Part shown: in pieces, positions 46,341 to 54,007 of the stretch
Layout of the letters: every line of letters begins with the position of its first letter
Numbering within the stretch: the first letter of the stretch is position 1
Source: Mycobacterium lacus
GTDB taxonomy: Bacteria > Actinomycetota > Actinomycetes > Mycobacteriales > Mycobacteriaceae
Direction: 5' to 3'
NCBI RefSeq assembly: GCF_010731535.1
Contig: NZ_AP022581.1
Span: 4,349,952 to 4,413,951, forward strand
Length of the DNA: 64,000 nt
Notes under the pieces: model-generated
Seen by the model: only the letters and a program-made list of their open reading frames with translations
Told to the model about the DNA's origin: nothing
The model's database searches: none
Made by a program: the position numbers and the translations under genes

Positions 46341-47981
46341 ATGACTGAGAGTTCGATCGCCTGGGTGGACGGGACGGTGACGACGGTCGACCAGCGTGCG
46401 TTGCCGCACGAGTTGCGGCAGCTGCGGATCGCGACGGTCGACGAACTCATCGAGGCGATCACGACTTTGGCTATCAGGGGTGCGCCCATGCTTGGGGTCG
46501 CCGGGGCATTTGGGGTGGCGTTGGCCGCTTCAGAGGCCGCCTCAGAGGCCGCTGTTGGCGACGACGCGGATGCCGAGCACGTGAGGCGGCAGGCCGCGCG
46601 CATCGCGGAGGCGCGGCCAACCGCGACGAACCTGCGCTGGGGTGTGCAGCGGGCGCTGGCCAAGCTGCCGCAAGGATCCCAAGCGGTGCTCGACGAGGCG
46701 CTACGGATGCTGGCCGAGGATGCTCAGGTGAACCGGGCCGCCGCCACCCACGCGGCCGATCTTGTTGAGCGGTTGTGTCCCGGTCGGCCGTTGCGCATCC
46801 TGACTCATTGCAATACCGGGAGGTTGGCGACGACCGCGTTCGGCACCGCGATCGGTGCGCTGCGGGTGCTGCATTCCCGCGGCAAGATCGACAGTGTCCT
46901 GGTAGATGAAACGCGCCCGCTGCTGCAGGGCTCCCGGCTGACCACGTGGGAGCTGGCCGAAGCCGGCATCCCGCACCGACTGACCATCGATTCGGCCGCG
47001 GCGTGGGCCATGGCGAGCGGCCACGTCGACTGCGTCATCGTCGGTGCGGACCGCATCGCCGCCGACGGCGCGGTGGCCAACAAGATCGGTACCTATTCCC
47101 TGGCGCTGGCGGCGCACCGTCACGACATACCGTTCGTCGTGGTCGCGCCCGAATCGACGCGCGACCCGTCCACTGCGACCGGACTCGACATCGTCGTAGA
47201 GGAGCGGGCGGCCGCCGAGATCACTCACTTCAATGGCGCCCCGGCCGCCCCCGAAGGCACCGCGGTGTTCAATCCCGCATTCGACGTCACCCCACCGGAT
47301 CTGGTCACGGCCGTCGTTACCGAGAACGGTGTCGTCGGACAGGACATGAGGGCAAATGCCCCGAATGCCGTTGCCCACCAGATCATCGACGTCGCGCGCG
47401 GGTTGTATGCACGGGGCTGGATGGCCGGGACGGCAGGTAACATCTCGGTTCGCACCGGAGACACCGCGGAGATCACCGGCAGCGGACTGTCCAAGGGGGA
47501 ATTGGCTTCCCACGACATCGTCACGGTGAGCATTATCGACTCCCGCCTGGTGTCGGGCACGCGACGTCCCTCAGCGGAGACCGCCATTCACACCGCCATC
47601 TATCGGGCCACCGGAGCCGGTGCCGTCGTCCACGTGCACCCGCCGCATGCCACCGCCCAATCCCTCGGCGCGGCACAGACATTGCGGTTCGGCGGCTACG
47701 AGCTGATCAAGGGGCTGGGCGCATCGGAAACGATCGATATTCCGTTGTTCCGCAACCACTCCGACGTCTCGCGCATCGGCGTCGACATCGAAACCTTTTT
47801 GACCGAGCACCCCGATGCCCCGCCGGTGCTGGTCATCGCCGGTCACGGCATTACGGCTTGGGGGGTCGACCTCGCCCAGGCCCGCGATCGCGTCGAGTGC
47901 CTGGAGGCGATGTGCGAGCTGGTGACGCTCTCCGGTCGCCGCGAGATCGGAGCAGAGCTCGCCGCGAAGGTGCCCGCGTGA
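46341..47981 (+). CDS. mtnAB: MtnA-MtnB fusion: methylthioribose-1-P isomerase / methylthioribulose-1-P dehydratase
   Basis: A 546-residue two-enzyme protein. Residues ~1-338 are MtnA: IRGAPMLGVAGAFG, THCNTGRLATTAFG with catalytic C157, and VGADRIAADGAVANKIGTY with D237. Residues ~341-546 are MtnB, a class II aldolase-like dehydratase: GWMAGTAGNISVR, ITGSGLSKGEL, zinc ligands in VVHVHPPHA (H431, H433) and IAGHGITAWG. Together they turn 5-methylthioribose-1-phosphate into diketo-methylthiopentenyl-1-phosphate. AGGGAGG precedes the ATG at 46341; the longer open frame overlaps the P450. No linker frameshift is seen. The stop overlaps the mtnD start by four bases. Confidence 0.92.
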   Translation: MTESSIAWVDGTVTTVDQRALPHELRQLRIATVDELIEAITTLAIRGAPMLGVAGAFGVALAASEAASEAAVGDDADAEHVRRQAARIAEARPTATNLRWGVQRALAKLPQGSQAVLDEALRMLAEDAQVNRAAATHAADLVERLCPGRPLRILTHCNTGRLATTAFGTAIGALRVLHSRGKIDSVLVDETRPLLQGSRLTTWELAEAGIPHRLTIDSAAAWAMASGHVDCVIVGADRIAADGAVANKIGTYSLALAAHRHDIPFVVVAPESTRDPSTATGLDIVVEERAAAEITHFNGAPAAPEGTAVFNPAFDVTPPDLVTAVVTENGVVGQDMRANAPNAVAHQIIDVARGLYARGWMAGTAGNISVRTGDTAEITGSGLSKGELASHDIVTVSIIDSRLVSGTRRPSAETAIHTAIYRATGAGAVVHVHPPHATAQSLGAAQTLRFGGYELIKGLGASETIDIPLFRNHSDVSRIGVDIETFLTEHPDAPPVLVIAGHGITAWGVDLAQARDRVECLEAMCELVTLSGRREIGAELAAKVPA

Positions 47982-48553
47982 CACTGGTACAGGTGATGGC
48001 CGACAGCGATTCCGCCTGCGTGCGGCTGCGTACTCGCGATGTCGAAGAGATCGGCGCCGAACTTGCCAAGCGCAACATCGTCTTCGACCGTTGGCCGGCC
48101 TCGCCCGCCGTCGGCGCGGCAACGCCGCCGGGCCAGATCTTGACCGACTATGCCGACTACATCGCCGAACTCAATGCCGATCAGCGCTATAAACATATTG
48201 ACGTGGCCCGGCTGCAGCCCGACGATGACGACCCTGGCTGGCCGGAATCGGCCAGGCTCGCACGCGGGAGGTTCCTTTCCGAGCACCGGCACGCCGAAGA
48301 CGAGGTGCGCTTCTTCGTCGCCGGCCGGGGCTGCTTCTATCTGCATCTGGGTCCGGAGGTGGTGGCGGTGGTCTGCGAGGGCGGTGACCTGTTGTCGGTG
48401 CCGGCGGGCACGCCGCACTGGTTCGACATGGGCATGCGACCCGATTTCGTGGTGATCCGGTTCTTCGAGGGGAAGGACGGTTGGATCGGCGACTTCACCG
48501 GTGACGGTATCGGGGAACGGTTTCCGACGCTCGATGAACTTGTCCTAACATGA
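47978..48553 (+). CDS. mtnD: Acireductone dioxygenase
   Basis: A 191-residue cupin. Metal ligands are H103, H105 and E109 in SEHRHAEDEVRFF, and H147 in GTPHWFDMG. It oxidises acireductone to 2-keto-4-methylthiobutyrate plus formate (Fe form), the last metal-dependent step of methionine salvage; the Ni form gives an off-pathway product. The GTG start overlaps the mtnAB stop (GTGA, 47978-47981), and its own stop overlaps mtnC (ATGA), so A-B-D-C are tightly coupled. Length is normal for bacterial ARD. The frame extends upstream to 47858, but that overlaps MtnB coding sequence. Confidence 0.92.
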   Translation: MTLVQVMADSDSACVRLRTRDVEEIGAELAKRNIVFDRWPASPAVGAATPPGQILTDYADYIAELNADQRYKHIDVARLQPDDDDPGWPESARLARGRFLSEHRHAEDEVRFFVAGRGCFYLHLGPEVVAVVCEGGDLLSVPAGTPHWFDMGMRPDFVVIRFFEGKDGWIGDFTGDGIGERFPTLDELVLT

Positions 48554-49239
48554 TCGCCGCGATCGTCATCGACATCGAGGGGACCACCAGCCCGACCAGC
48601 TCGGTACACGCTCTCTTCGAATACACCCGGCAGCGTCTTGCTCAGTGGCTGATCGACAACGTCGGCGGCGCCGCGGACGCCGTGATCGCCGGCGCGCGAG
48701 AATTGGCCGTGCTACCTGAGGCCGGCTCGGCCGAGATCGCCCAAACCCTGTGTCAATGGCTGGATTCGGATGTGAAGGCCGAACCGCTGAAGACCCTACA
48801 AGGTTTGATCTGCGCTGAGGGCTTCCGTAGCGGCGCCTTGCACGGCGAGTTCTTCGACGACGTATCGCCCGCGCTGAGGGCCTGGCATGATGCTGGCATC
48901 GCGCTTTACGTGTTCTCGTCGGGTTCGGTTCGCAATCAACAAGACTGGTTCGCGCATGCCCGAGGCGGCGAGCTGGCGTCGTTGGTCGGTGGCTGGTTCG
49001 ATCTGGCCAACGCCGGCGGCAAGCGCCTGGTCTCGTCCTACGAGACGATCGCTCGGGTGATCGGGTTGGCGGGTGACCAGATCCTCTTTGTGACCGATCA
49101 TCCCGACGAACTGGACGCCGCCGCGGCCGCGGGTTGGTCGGTACTGGGTGTGGCCCGGCCGGGGGAACCCTATACGCCACGGCCTCCGCACAGGTGGGTC
49201 GGCTCGCTCGCCGATGTCGATCTCGCGATAGGAGGATGA
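48550..49239 (+). CDS. mtnC: Enolase-phosphatase
   Basis: A 229-residue HAD-family protein that enolises 2,3-diketo-5-methylthiopentyl-1-phosphate and removes the phosphate to give acireductone. HAD motif I is IVIDIEGTTSP (D8, E10), followed by SVHALFEYTR, motif II VFSSGSVRNQQ, and motif III/IV in FVTDHPDELDAAAAAGW. All family motifs are intact. The start overlaps the mtnD stop by four bases. It is followed with a 1-bp gap by the siderophore-interacting protein gene. Note the order A-B-D-C rather than the pathway order. Confidence 0.92.
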   Translation: MIAAIVIDIEGTTSPTSSVHALFEYTRQRLAQWLIDNVGGAADAVIAGARELAVLPEAGSAEIAQTLCQWLDSDVKAEPLKTLQGLICAEGFRSGALHGEFFDDVSPALRAWHDAGIALYVFSSGSVRNQQDWFAHARGGELASLVGGWFDLANAGGKRLVSSYETIARVIGLAGDQILFVTDHPDELDAAAAAGWSVLGVARPGEPYTPRPPHRWVGSLADVDLAIGG

Positions 49240-49240
49240 C

Positions 49241-50092
49241 GTGGCACGTCGACCTTTGCAAGCGTTTGAAGTCATCGGTACCCGGCAACTCACGCCGCAC
49301 ATGGTCCGGGTGGTGCTCGGCAGCAGTAACTTTGACGCCTTCGCGCCGAGCAAATTTACCGATTCCTACGTCAAGCTGGTATTCCTCGCCGAGGACATCT
49401 CCGTGTCTGGGTTGCCCCGGCCGTTGACACTGGACAGCTTCGCCGACCTGCCGCCCGAGAAGAAGCCTTCGGTGCGGACCATAACCGTCCGCCACGTCGA
49501 TGCGGCCGCCCGCGAAATCTCCCTGGACATTGTCATGCACGGTGAGCGCGGGGTGGCGGGGCAGTGGGCGGCGTCCGCCCAACCCGGCCAGCCGATCTAC
49601 CTGATGGGGCCCGGCGGCGCCTACGCCCCCGATCCCGCCGCCGACTGGCATCTGCTGGCCGGCGACGAATCCGCGCTCCCGGCCATCGCCGCCGCGTTGG
49701 AGGCATTGCCCGCCAAAGCGATCGGCAAGGCCTTCATCGAAGTCGCCGGCCCCGATGACGTGATACCGCTGACCGCACCGGAATCCGTCGAGGTGACCTG
49801 GGTCTACCGCGGCGGCCGCGCCGATCTGGTTCCCGATGATCGCGCCGGGGACCACGCACCGCTGATCGAGGCGGTCACCAGTTCTCCGTGGCTACCCGGA
49901 CGAGTGCACGTCTTCATTCACGGCGAGGCCCAAACCGTCATGCACAACCTGCGCCCGTATATCCGCAAACAGCGGGGCGTGGACGCGAAATGTGCGTCGT
50001 CGATCTCGGGCTACTGGCGGCGCGGACACACCGACGAGACGTTCCGGCGGTGGAAGAAGGAACTCGCCGCAGCGGAGGCGGCGACACAGTAG
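49241..50092 (+). CDS. Siderophore-interacting protein (ViuB/SIP flavoprotein)
   Basis: A 283-residue NAD(P)H:flavin oxidoreductase of the SIP family, resembling Rv2895c and the SIP domain of IrtA. FAD-binding residues lie in RTITVRHVD (a variant of the usual RxYTxR) and HGERGVAGQWA; the reductase domain has LAGDESALPAIAAALE and the C-terminal signature SISGYWRRGHTDE. SIPs reduce Fe3+ in siderophores in the cytoplasm to release iron. GTG 49241 is the last gene of the operon. Its TAG directly abuts the TGA of the convergent MmpL gene (50092/50093), so the pair seems to have moved together. Confidence 0.87.
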   Translation: MARRPLQAFEVIGTRQLTPHMVRVVLGSSNFDAFAPSKFTDSYVKLVFLAEDISVSGLPRPLTLDSFADLPPEKKPSVRTITVRHVDAAAREISLDIVMHGERGVAGQWAASAQPGQPIYLMGPGGAYAPDPAADWHLLAGDESALPAIAAALEALPAKAIGKAFIEVAGPDDVIPLTAPESVEVTWVYRGGRADLVPDDRAGDHAPLIEAVTSSPWLPGRVHVFIHGEAQTVMHNLRPYIRKQRGVDAKCASSISGYWRRGHTDETFRRWKKELAAAEAATQ

Positions 50093-52945
50093 TCAACCCA
50101 GCCCGCGGTGGGCGGTCGATGCCCGGCTGGGCACTCTCATCGGCCACCAGAACCAGCGGCCCAGCAGTGCGGCTATGGCCGGCGTCATAAACGACCGGAC
50201 CACCAACGTGTCGAACATCAGGCCCAGGCCAATCGTGGTACCCACCTGGCCGATGATCCGCAGGTCGCTGACGACCATGGATGCCATGGTGAAGGCGAAT
50301 ACCAGGCCCGCGTTCGTCACGACCTTTCCGGTGCCGCCCATCGAACGGATGATTCCGGTCTTCAGCCCGGCGCCCATTTCCTGCTTGAACCGCGCCACCA
50401 ACAGCAGGTTGTAGTCAGATCCCACCGCCAAGAGGGCGATAATCGACATCGTAAGCACCATGTAGTGCAAGCGAATATCGAGAATATGCTGCCAAAGCAG
50501 CACGGATAGTCCAAAGGAAGCACCCAGCGACAGCACTACCGTGCCCACGATCACGGCGGCAGCGACAAACGCGCGGGTGAGGATCAGCATGATGATAAAA
50601 ATCATGCACAGGGCAGAAACTCCCACAATCAGAAGGTCCCAGCCGGCGCCCTCGGCGATGTCTTTGACGGCGGCTGCCGCGCCGGTCACGTAGATCTTGG
50701 CGTCCTCCAATGGGGTTCCCTTGAGCGCCTCTTCGGCCGCGGTGCGGATCGCGTTGATACTTGCGATGCCCTCGGCCGTTTGGGGGTCGCCTCGGTGCAA
50801 GATGATGAAGCGGGCGGCGTGTCCGTCGGATGACAGGAACGAGTCCATGGCACGCTGAAAGTTCTTGTTTTCGAACACTTCCGGTGGCAAATAGAACGAG
50901 TCATCGTTCTTGGCGGTGTCGAACGCTTTGCCCATGGCGTTCGAGTTTTCGCTCATCTCGTCCATCTGGTCGAATACGCCCGACATGGTGCTGTGCATGC
51001 TCAGCATCATGGTGCGCGAGCTTTCCAAGGATTCGATCGTCGGCGGGAACGTGGCGAGCATCTGGGGCATCAGCGCGTCCAGGTTCGTGATGTCACTCAC
51101 GAGCATGCCGAGTTTCTCGTCGAACTGGTCCAAACCATCCAGCGCATCGAAAACCGATCGGAAGGACCAGCAGATCGGAATGTCGTAACAGTGCTTTTCC
51201 CAGTAGAAGTAGCTGCGGATCGGCCGCCAGAAGTCGTCGACGTCCGCGATTTGGTCGCGCACCTCCGCGGTGATCTGCTGTAGCACGACTGTGTCGTTGA
51301 CCATTCGGTGGGTATTGTCGGCAAGCTGCGACATGACGTCGTACATCTGGCGCATCGCGCCGATCATTTTGGCCATTGCCTCGGCCTGCTTGAGCAGGTC
51401 GTTCATCCGGTCGCCCTGATACTTCATCGTCTGCACTTGAAAGGCGTTTTGCATGCTGATCCGGAACGGTATCGTCGTGTGGTCCATTGCCGTTCCACCG
51501 GGCCTGGTTATCGCCTGGATCCGCGAGATTCCGGGAACGCGGAAGATTCCCTTGGCAAGTCTGTCCAGGATCAGAAAATCGGCCGGATTTCGCATATCGT
51601 GACCCGCCTCGATCATCAAAACCTCGGGCTTCATCCGGGCCTGGGAGAAATGGCGATCCGCGGCCGCATACCCCTGGTTGGCGGGGATGCCGGCGGGTAG
51701 ATAGACCCGGTCGTTGTAGTTGATCCGAAGTCCGGGCAGTGTCAGCAGGCCGACGAGGGCGATGGCCAGCGTGGCGGCGAGAACGGGCAGGGGCCAGCGC
51801 ACCACCACGGTGCCGACGCGTCGCCAGCCCCGAACGTTGAGCCGCCGCTTGGGGTTGAACAGGCCGAAACGGCTCCCGACAGTCAGCACCGCCGGCACCA
51901 GCGTCAACGCGACCGCCACTGTTATCAGCGTCCCCACCGCGGTGGGGACGGCCAGGGTCACAAAGGAGGGCATCCGGGCGAACATGAGGCAGAGGGTCGC
52001 ACCGGCGATGGTCAAGCCAGTGCCCAAAATGACATGAGCGGTTCCGCGGTACATGGTGTAAAAGGCGCCCTCTTCGTGTTCGCCAGCCTGGCGTGCCTCG
52101 TGGTAGCGCCCGAAGATGAAAATCCCGTAGTCGGTGCCGGCGGCAATTGTCAGCGACGTGAGCAGGGTGACCGCAAAGGTGGAGAGTCCGATAACCCCGC
52201 TATGCCCGAGAAGCGCGACAACTCCCCGCGACGCAGCCAAAGCAACCCCGACCGCGCACAGCAAAACAATCACAGTGCTGACCGAACGATAGACGAGTAG
52301 CAACATCACAAAGATGACCGTGACAGTCGTCATGGTGATCTTGAGCATGGACTTGTCACCACTGCGCTGCATATCCACCAGGAGTGCCGACGCCCCCGTG
52401 ACATAGGTATTGATCCCGGGCGGAGCGGGCGTCTCGGCGACGATCTTGCGGACGGCTTCGACGGATTCATTGGCCAGCGACTCACCCCGATTACCCGCCA
52501 GGCTCAATTGGACGGACACAGCCTTACCGTCGGTGCTTTGCGCGCCCGCCGCCGTGAGGGGATCGCCCCAGAAGTCTTGCACGCTCTGTATGTGCTTCTT
52601 ATCGGCACGCAACTTGCGCAACAGAACGTCGTAGTACGTATGAGCCGCGTCACCGAGAGGCTGGTCGCCCTCTAGGACGATCACCGCTGAACTGTCGGAG
52701 TCACCTTCGTGGAACACGTGGCCGATGCGCCTGACCGCGTTATATGACGCCGCCTCCTGAGGGCTCAGTGAAACCGAACGCGCCTGCTCGACCACTTCTA
52801 ACGATGGCACGAAGACATTGAGTGCGACGCAAATAGCCAGCCAGCCCAAGATGATGGGCACCGCAAACGCGCGGATCGTCCTCGCGATTAACGGCCTTTC
52901 CACCTGGACGCGGGGGGCGGAGTGGTTCGCGTGGCTGACGGTCAT
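50093..52945 (-). CDS. mmpL: MmpL4/5-type RND exporter
   Basis: A 950-residue RND transporter with twelve transmembrane helices in two halves. The two GxxxDY proton-relay motifs are AAGTDYGIFIFGRYHEAR and AVGSDYNLLLVARFKQE, typical of the MmpL4/MmpL5 group. The second periplasmic domain carries a long helical region (MNDLLKQAEAMAKMIGAMRQM onward), as in siderophore exporters. No mmpS gene is adjacent, which is unusual for MmpL4/5. MmpL4/5 export carboxymycobactin, so this copy probably exports the product of the facing operon. ATG 52945 begins MTVSHANHSAP. Inner-membrane protein. Confidence 0.9.
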   Translation of the reverse strand: MTVSHANHSAPRVQVERPLIARTIRAFAVPIILGWLAICVALNVFVPSLEVVEQARSVSLSPQEAASYNAVRRIGHVFHEGDSDSSAVIVLEGDQPLGDAAHTYYDVLLRKLRADKKHIQSVQDFWGDPLTAAGAQSTDGKAVSVQLSLAGNRGESLANESVEAVRKIVAETPAPPGINTYVTGASALLVDMQRSGDKSMLKITMTTVTVIFVMLLLVYRSVSTVIVLLCAVGVALAASRGVVALLGHSGVIGLSTFAVTLLTSLTIAAGTDYGIFIFGRYHEARQAGEHEEGAFYTMYRGTAHVILGTGLTIAGATLCLMFARMPSFVTLAVPTAVGTLITVAVALTLVPAVLTVGSRFGLFNPKRRLNVRGWRRVGTVVVRWPLPVLAATLAIALVGLLTLPGLRINYNDRVYLPAGIPANQGYAAADRHFSQARMKPEVLMIEAGHDMRNPADFLILDRLAKGIFRVPGISRIQAITRPGGTAMDHTTIPFRISMQNAFQVQTMKYQGDRMNDLLKQAEAMAKMIGAMRQMYDVMSQLADNTHRMVNDTVVLQQITAEVRDQIADVDDFWRPIRSYFYWEKHCYDIPICWSFRSVFDALDGLDQFDEKLGMLVSDITNLDALMPQMLATFPPTIESLESSRTMMLSMHSTMSGVFDQMDEMSENSNAMGKAFDTAKNDDSFYLPPEVFENKNFQRAMDSFLSSDGHAARFIILHRGDPQTAEGIASINAIRTAAEEALKGTPLEDAKIYVTGAAAAVKDIAEGAGWDLLIVGVSALCMIFIIMLILTRAFVAAAVIVGTVVLSLGASFGLSVLLWQHILDIRLHYMVLTMSIIALLAVGSDYNLLLVARFKQEMGAGLKTGIIRSMGGTGKVVTNAGLVFAFTMASMVVSDLRIIGQVGTTIGLGLMFDTLVVRSFMTPAIAALLGRWFWWPMRVPSRASTAHRGLG

Positions 52946-52971
52946 GCGGATTTCACCGGCAGTAAGTGTAG

Positions 52972-53029
52972 GCGTTCACCGCGTTGGGGGCATCGTCAAA
53001 TCTCAACATGATTGTGACGCCGTGAACGC
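52972..53029. promoter_or_regulatory. Inverted repeat upstream of mmpL
   Basis: GCGTTCAC (52972-52979) and GTGAACGC (53022-53029), perfect 8-bp arms 42 bases apart, in the 153-bp gap between the mmpL start and the methyltransferase stop. Possibly a two-site operator; could be chance. Confidence 0.3.
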
Positions 53030-53098
53030 TAGTTGTTTCGGTGAGCCAAATGTATTGGCTTATTTGATCGCGACGGCGTCGGCGACCAACTAATGCGA

Positions 53099-53866
53099 TC
53101 ACGACGGCTTGTGGGCCTCGATGAGTACGCGGGTGGAGTACGTGACGAAGGGACCGCCGGCCTGGATTCGCTCATGCAGTGCGCGCAGACGATCGTAGTA
53201 GTGCTCGACGGTGAAGTCCGGCACCAACCAGATCACCTTGCGCAGAAAGTAAATGACGGCACCGATGTCGAAGAACTCCACTCGCAGCCGCTCCATCTGC
53301 AGGTTGACGACCTCGAGGCCGGCGCCCGTGATCCGTTGCAGCTCAACGTCCGGATACCGATCCGTTCCAGTCCGTGGTTGCGGCCCGAGAAAGTGTTCGC
53401 GCAGGGCCATCAGCGTGCCGGGCCCGACATGCTGTGCGAAGTAGATGCCGCCCGGCCGGAGCACCCGCGCGATCTCGGTCCACCACCGCTTGCTGGGATG
53501 GCGGCAGGTCACCAGGTCGAACGCATCGTCGGCGAATGGCACCACCGGCGCGTCGCCGGTGGCGACGACGACCACGCCCAGCGGATGCAGCAGCTTGGTG
53601 GCCAAAGCCAGGTTGGGCGGCCACGATTCGGTGGCGGCTGTGGTGGGCGGGAAGTTGCCCGCGCCGGCCAGCACCTCGCCGCCGCCGGTTTCAAGGTCTA
53701 GGGCCGCCGTCGCGTTCGCCAGCCGCTGGCTCAACTGTCGTTGATAGCCCCATGAGGGGCGTTGTTCGGTCGCACGGCCATCCAGCCAGGAGAAGTCCCA
53801 GCCGTCTATCGGTGCTGATTCGGCTTCGGCTACGAGATCCTCAAACGTCCGCGCCATACCGGCCAC
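53099..53866 (-). CDS. Class I SAM-dependent methyltransferase
   Basis: A 255-residue protein. A SAM-binding glycine loop is seen in ALDLETGGGEVLAGA (about 55-69), followed by VVVATGDAPVVPFADDAFDLV (acidic loop and motif around 100-115) and EIARVLRPGGIYFAQHVG (post-III region). The sequence HPSKRWWTEIA is typical of an uncharacterised actinobacterial group. The substrate is unknown. It lies upstream of mmpL on the same strand with a 153-bp gap, so a link to the cluster product is possible but not shown. The GTG at 53866 has GGAG eight bases upstream; ATG 53857 is the alternative. Confidence 0.78.
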   Translation of the reverse strand: MAGMARTFEDLVAEAESAPIDGWDFSWLDGRATEQRPSWGYQRQLSQRLANATAALDLETGGGEVLAGAGNFPPTTAATESWPPNLALATKLLHPLGVVVVATGDAPVVPFADDAFDLVTCRHPSKRWWTEIARVLRPGGIYFAQHVGPGTLMALREHFLGPQPRTGTDRYPDVELQRITGAGLEVVNLQMERLRVEFFDIGAVIYFLRKVIWLVPDFTVEHYYDRLRALHERIQAGGPFVTYSTRVLIEAHKPS

Positions 53867-54007
53867 ATTATCCGCTCCCTCGGGCGGGCGTGCACTTGCA
53901 TCGGCAGCTTTGTACGACAGCCGCGTCGAGTTCTCTTGGACCGCAGGCTATTCCGATGCTTTCTCAACGAACTCCCCAACCCCGTCGTGCTCCGCTGGCC
54001 GGCGTGG

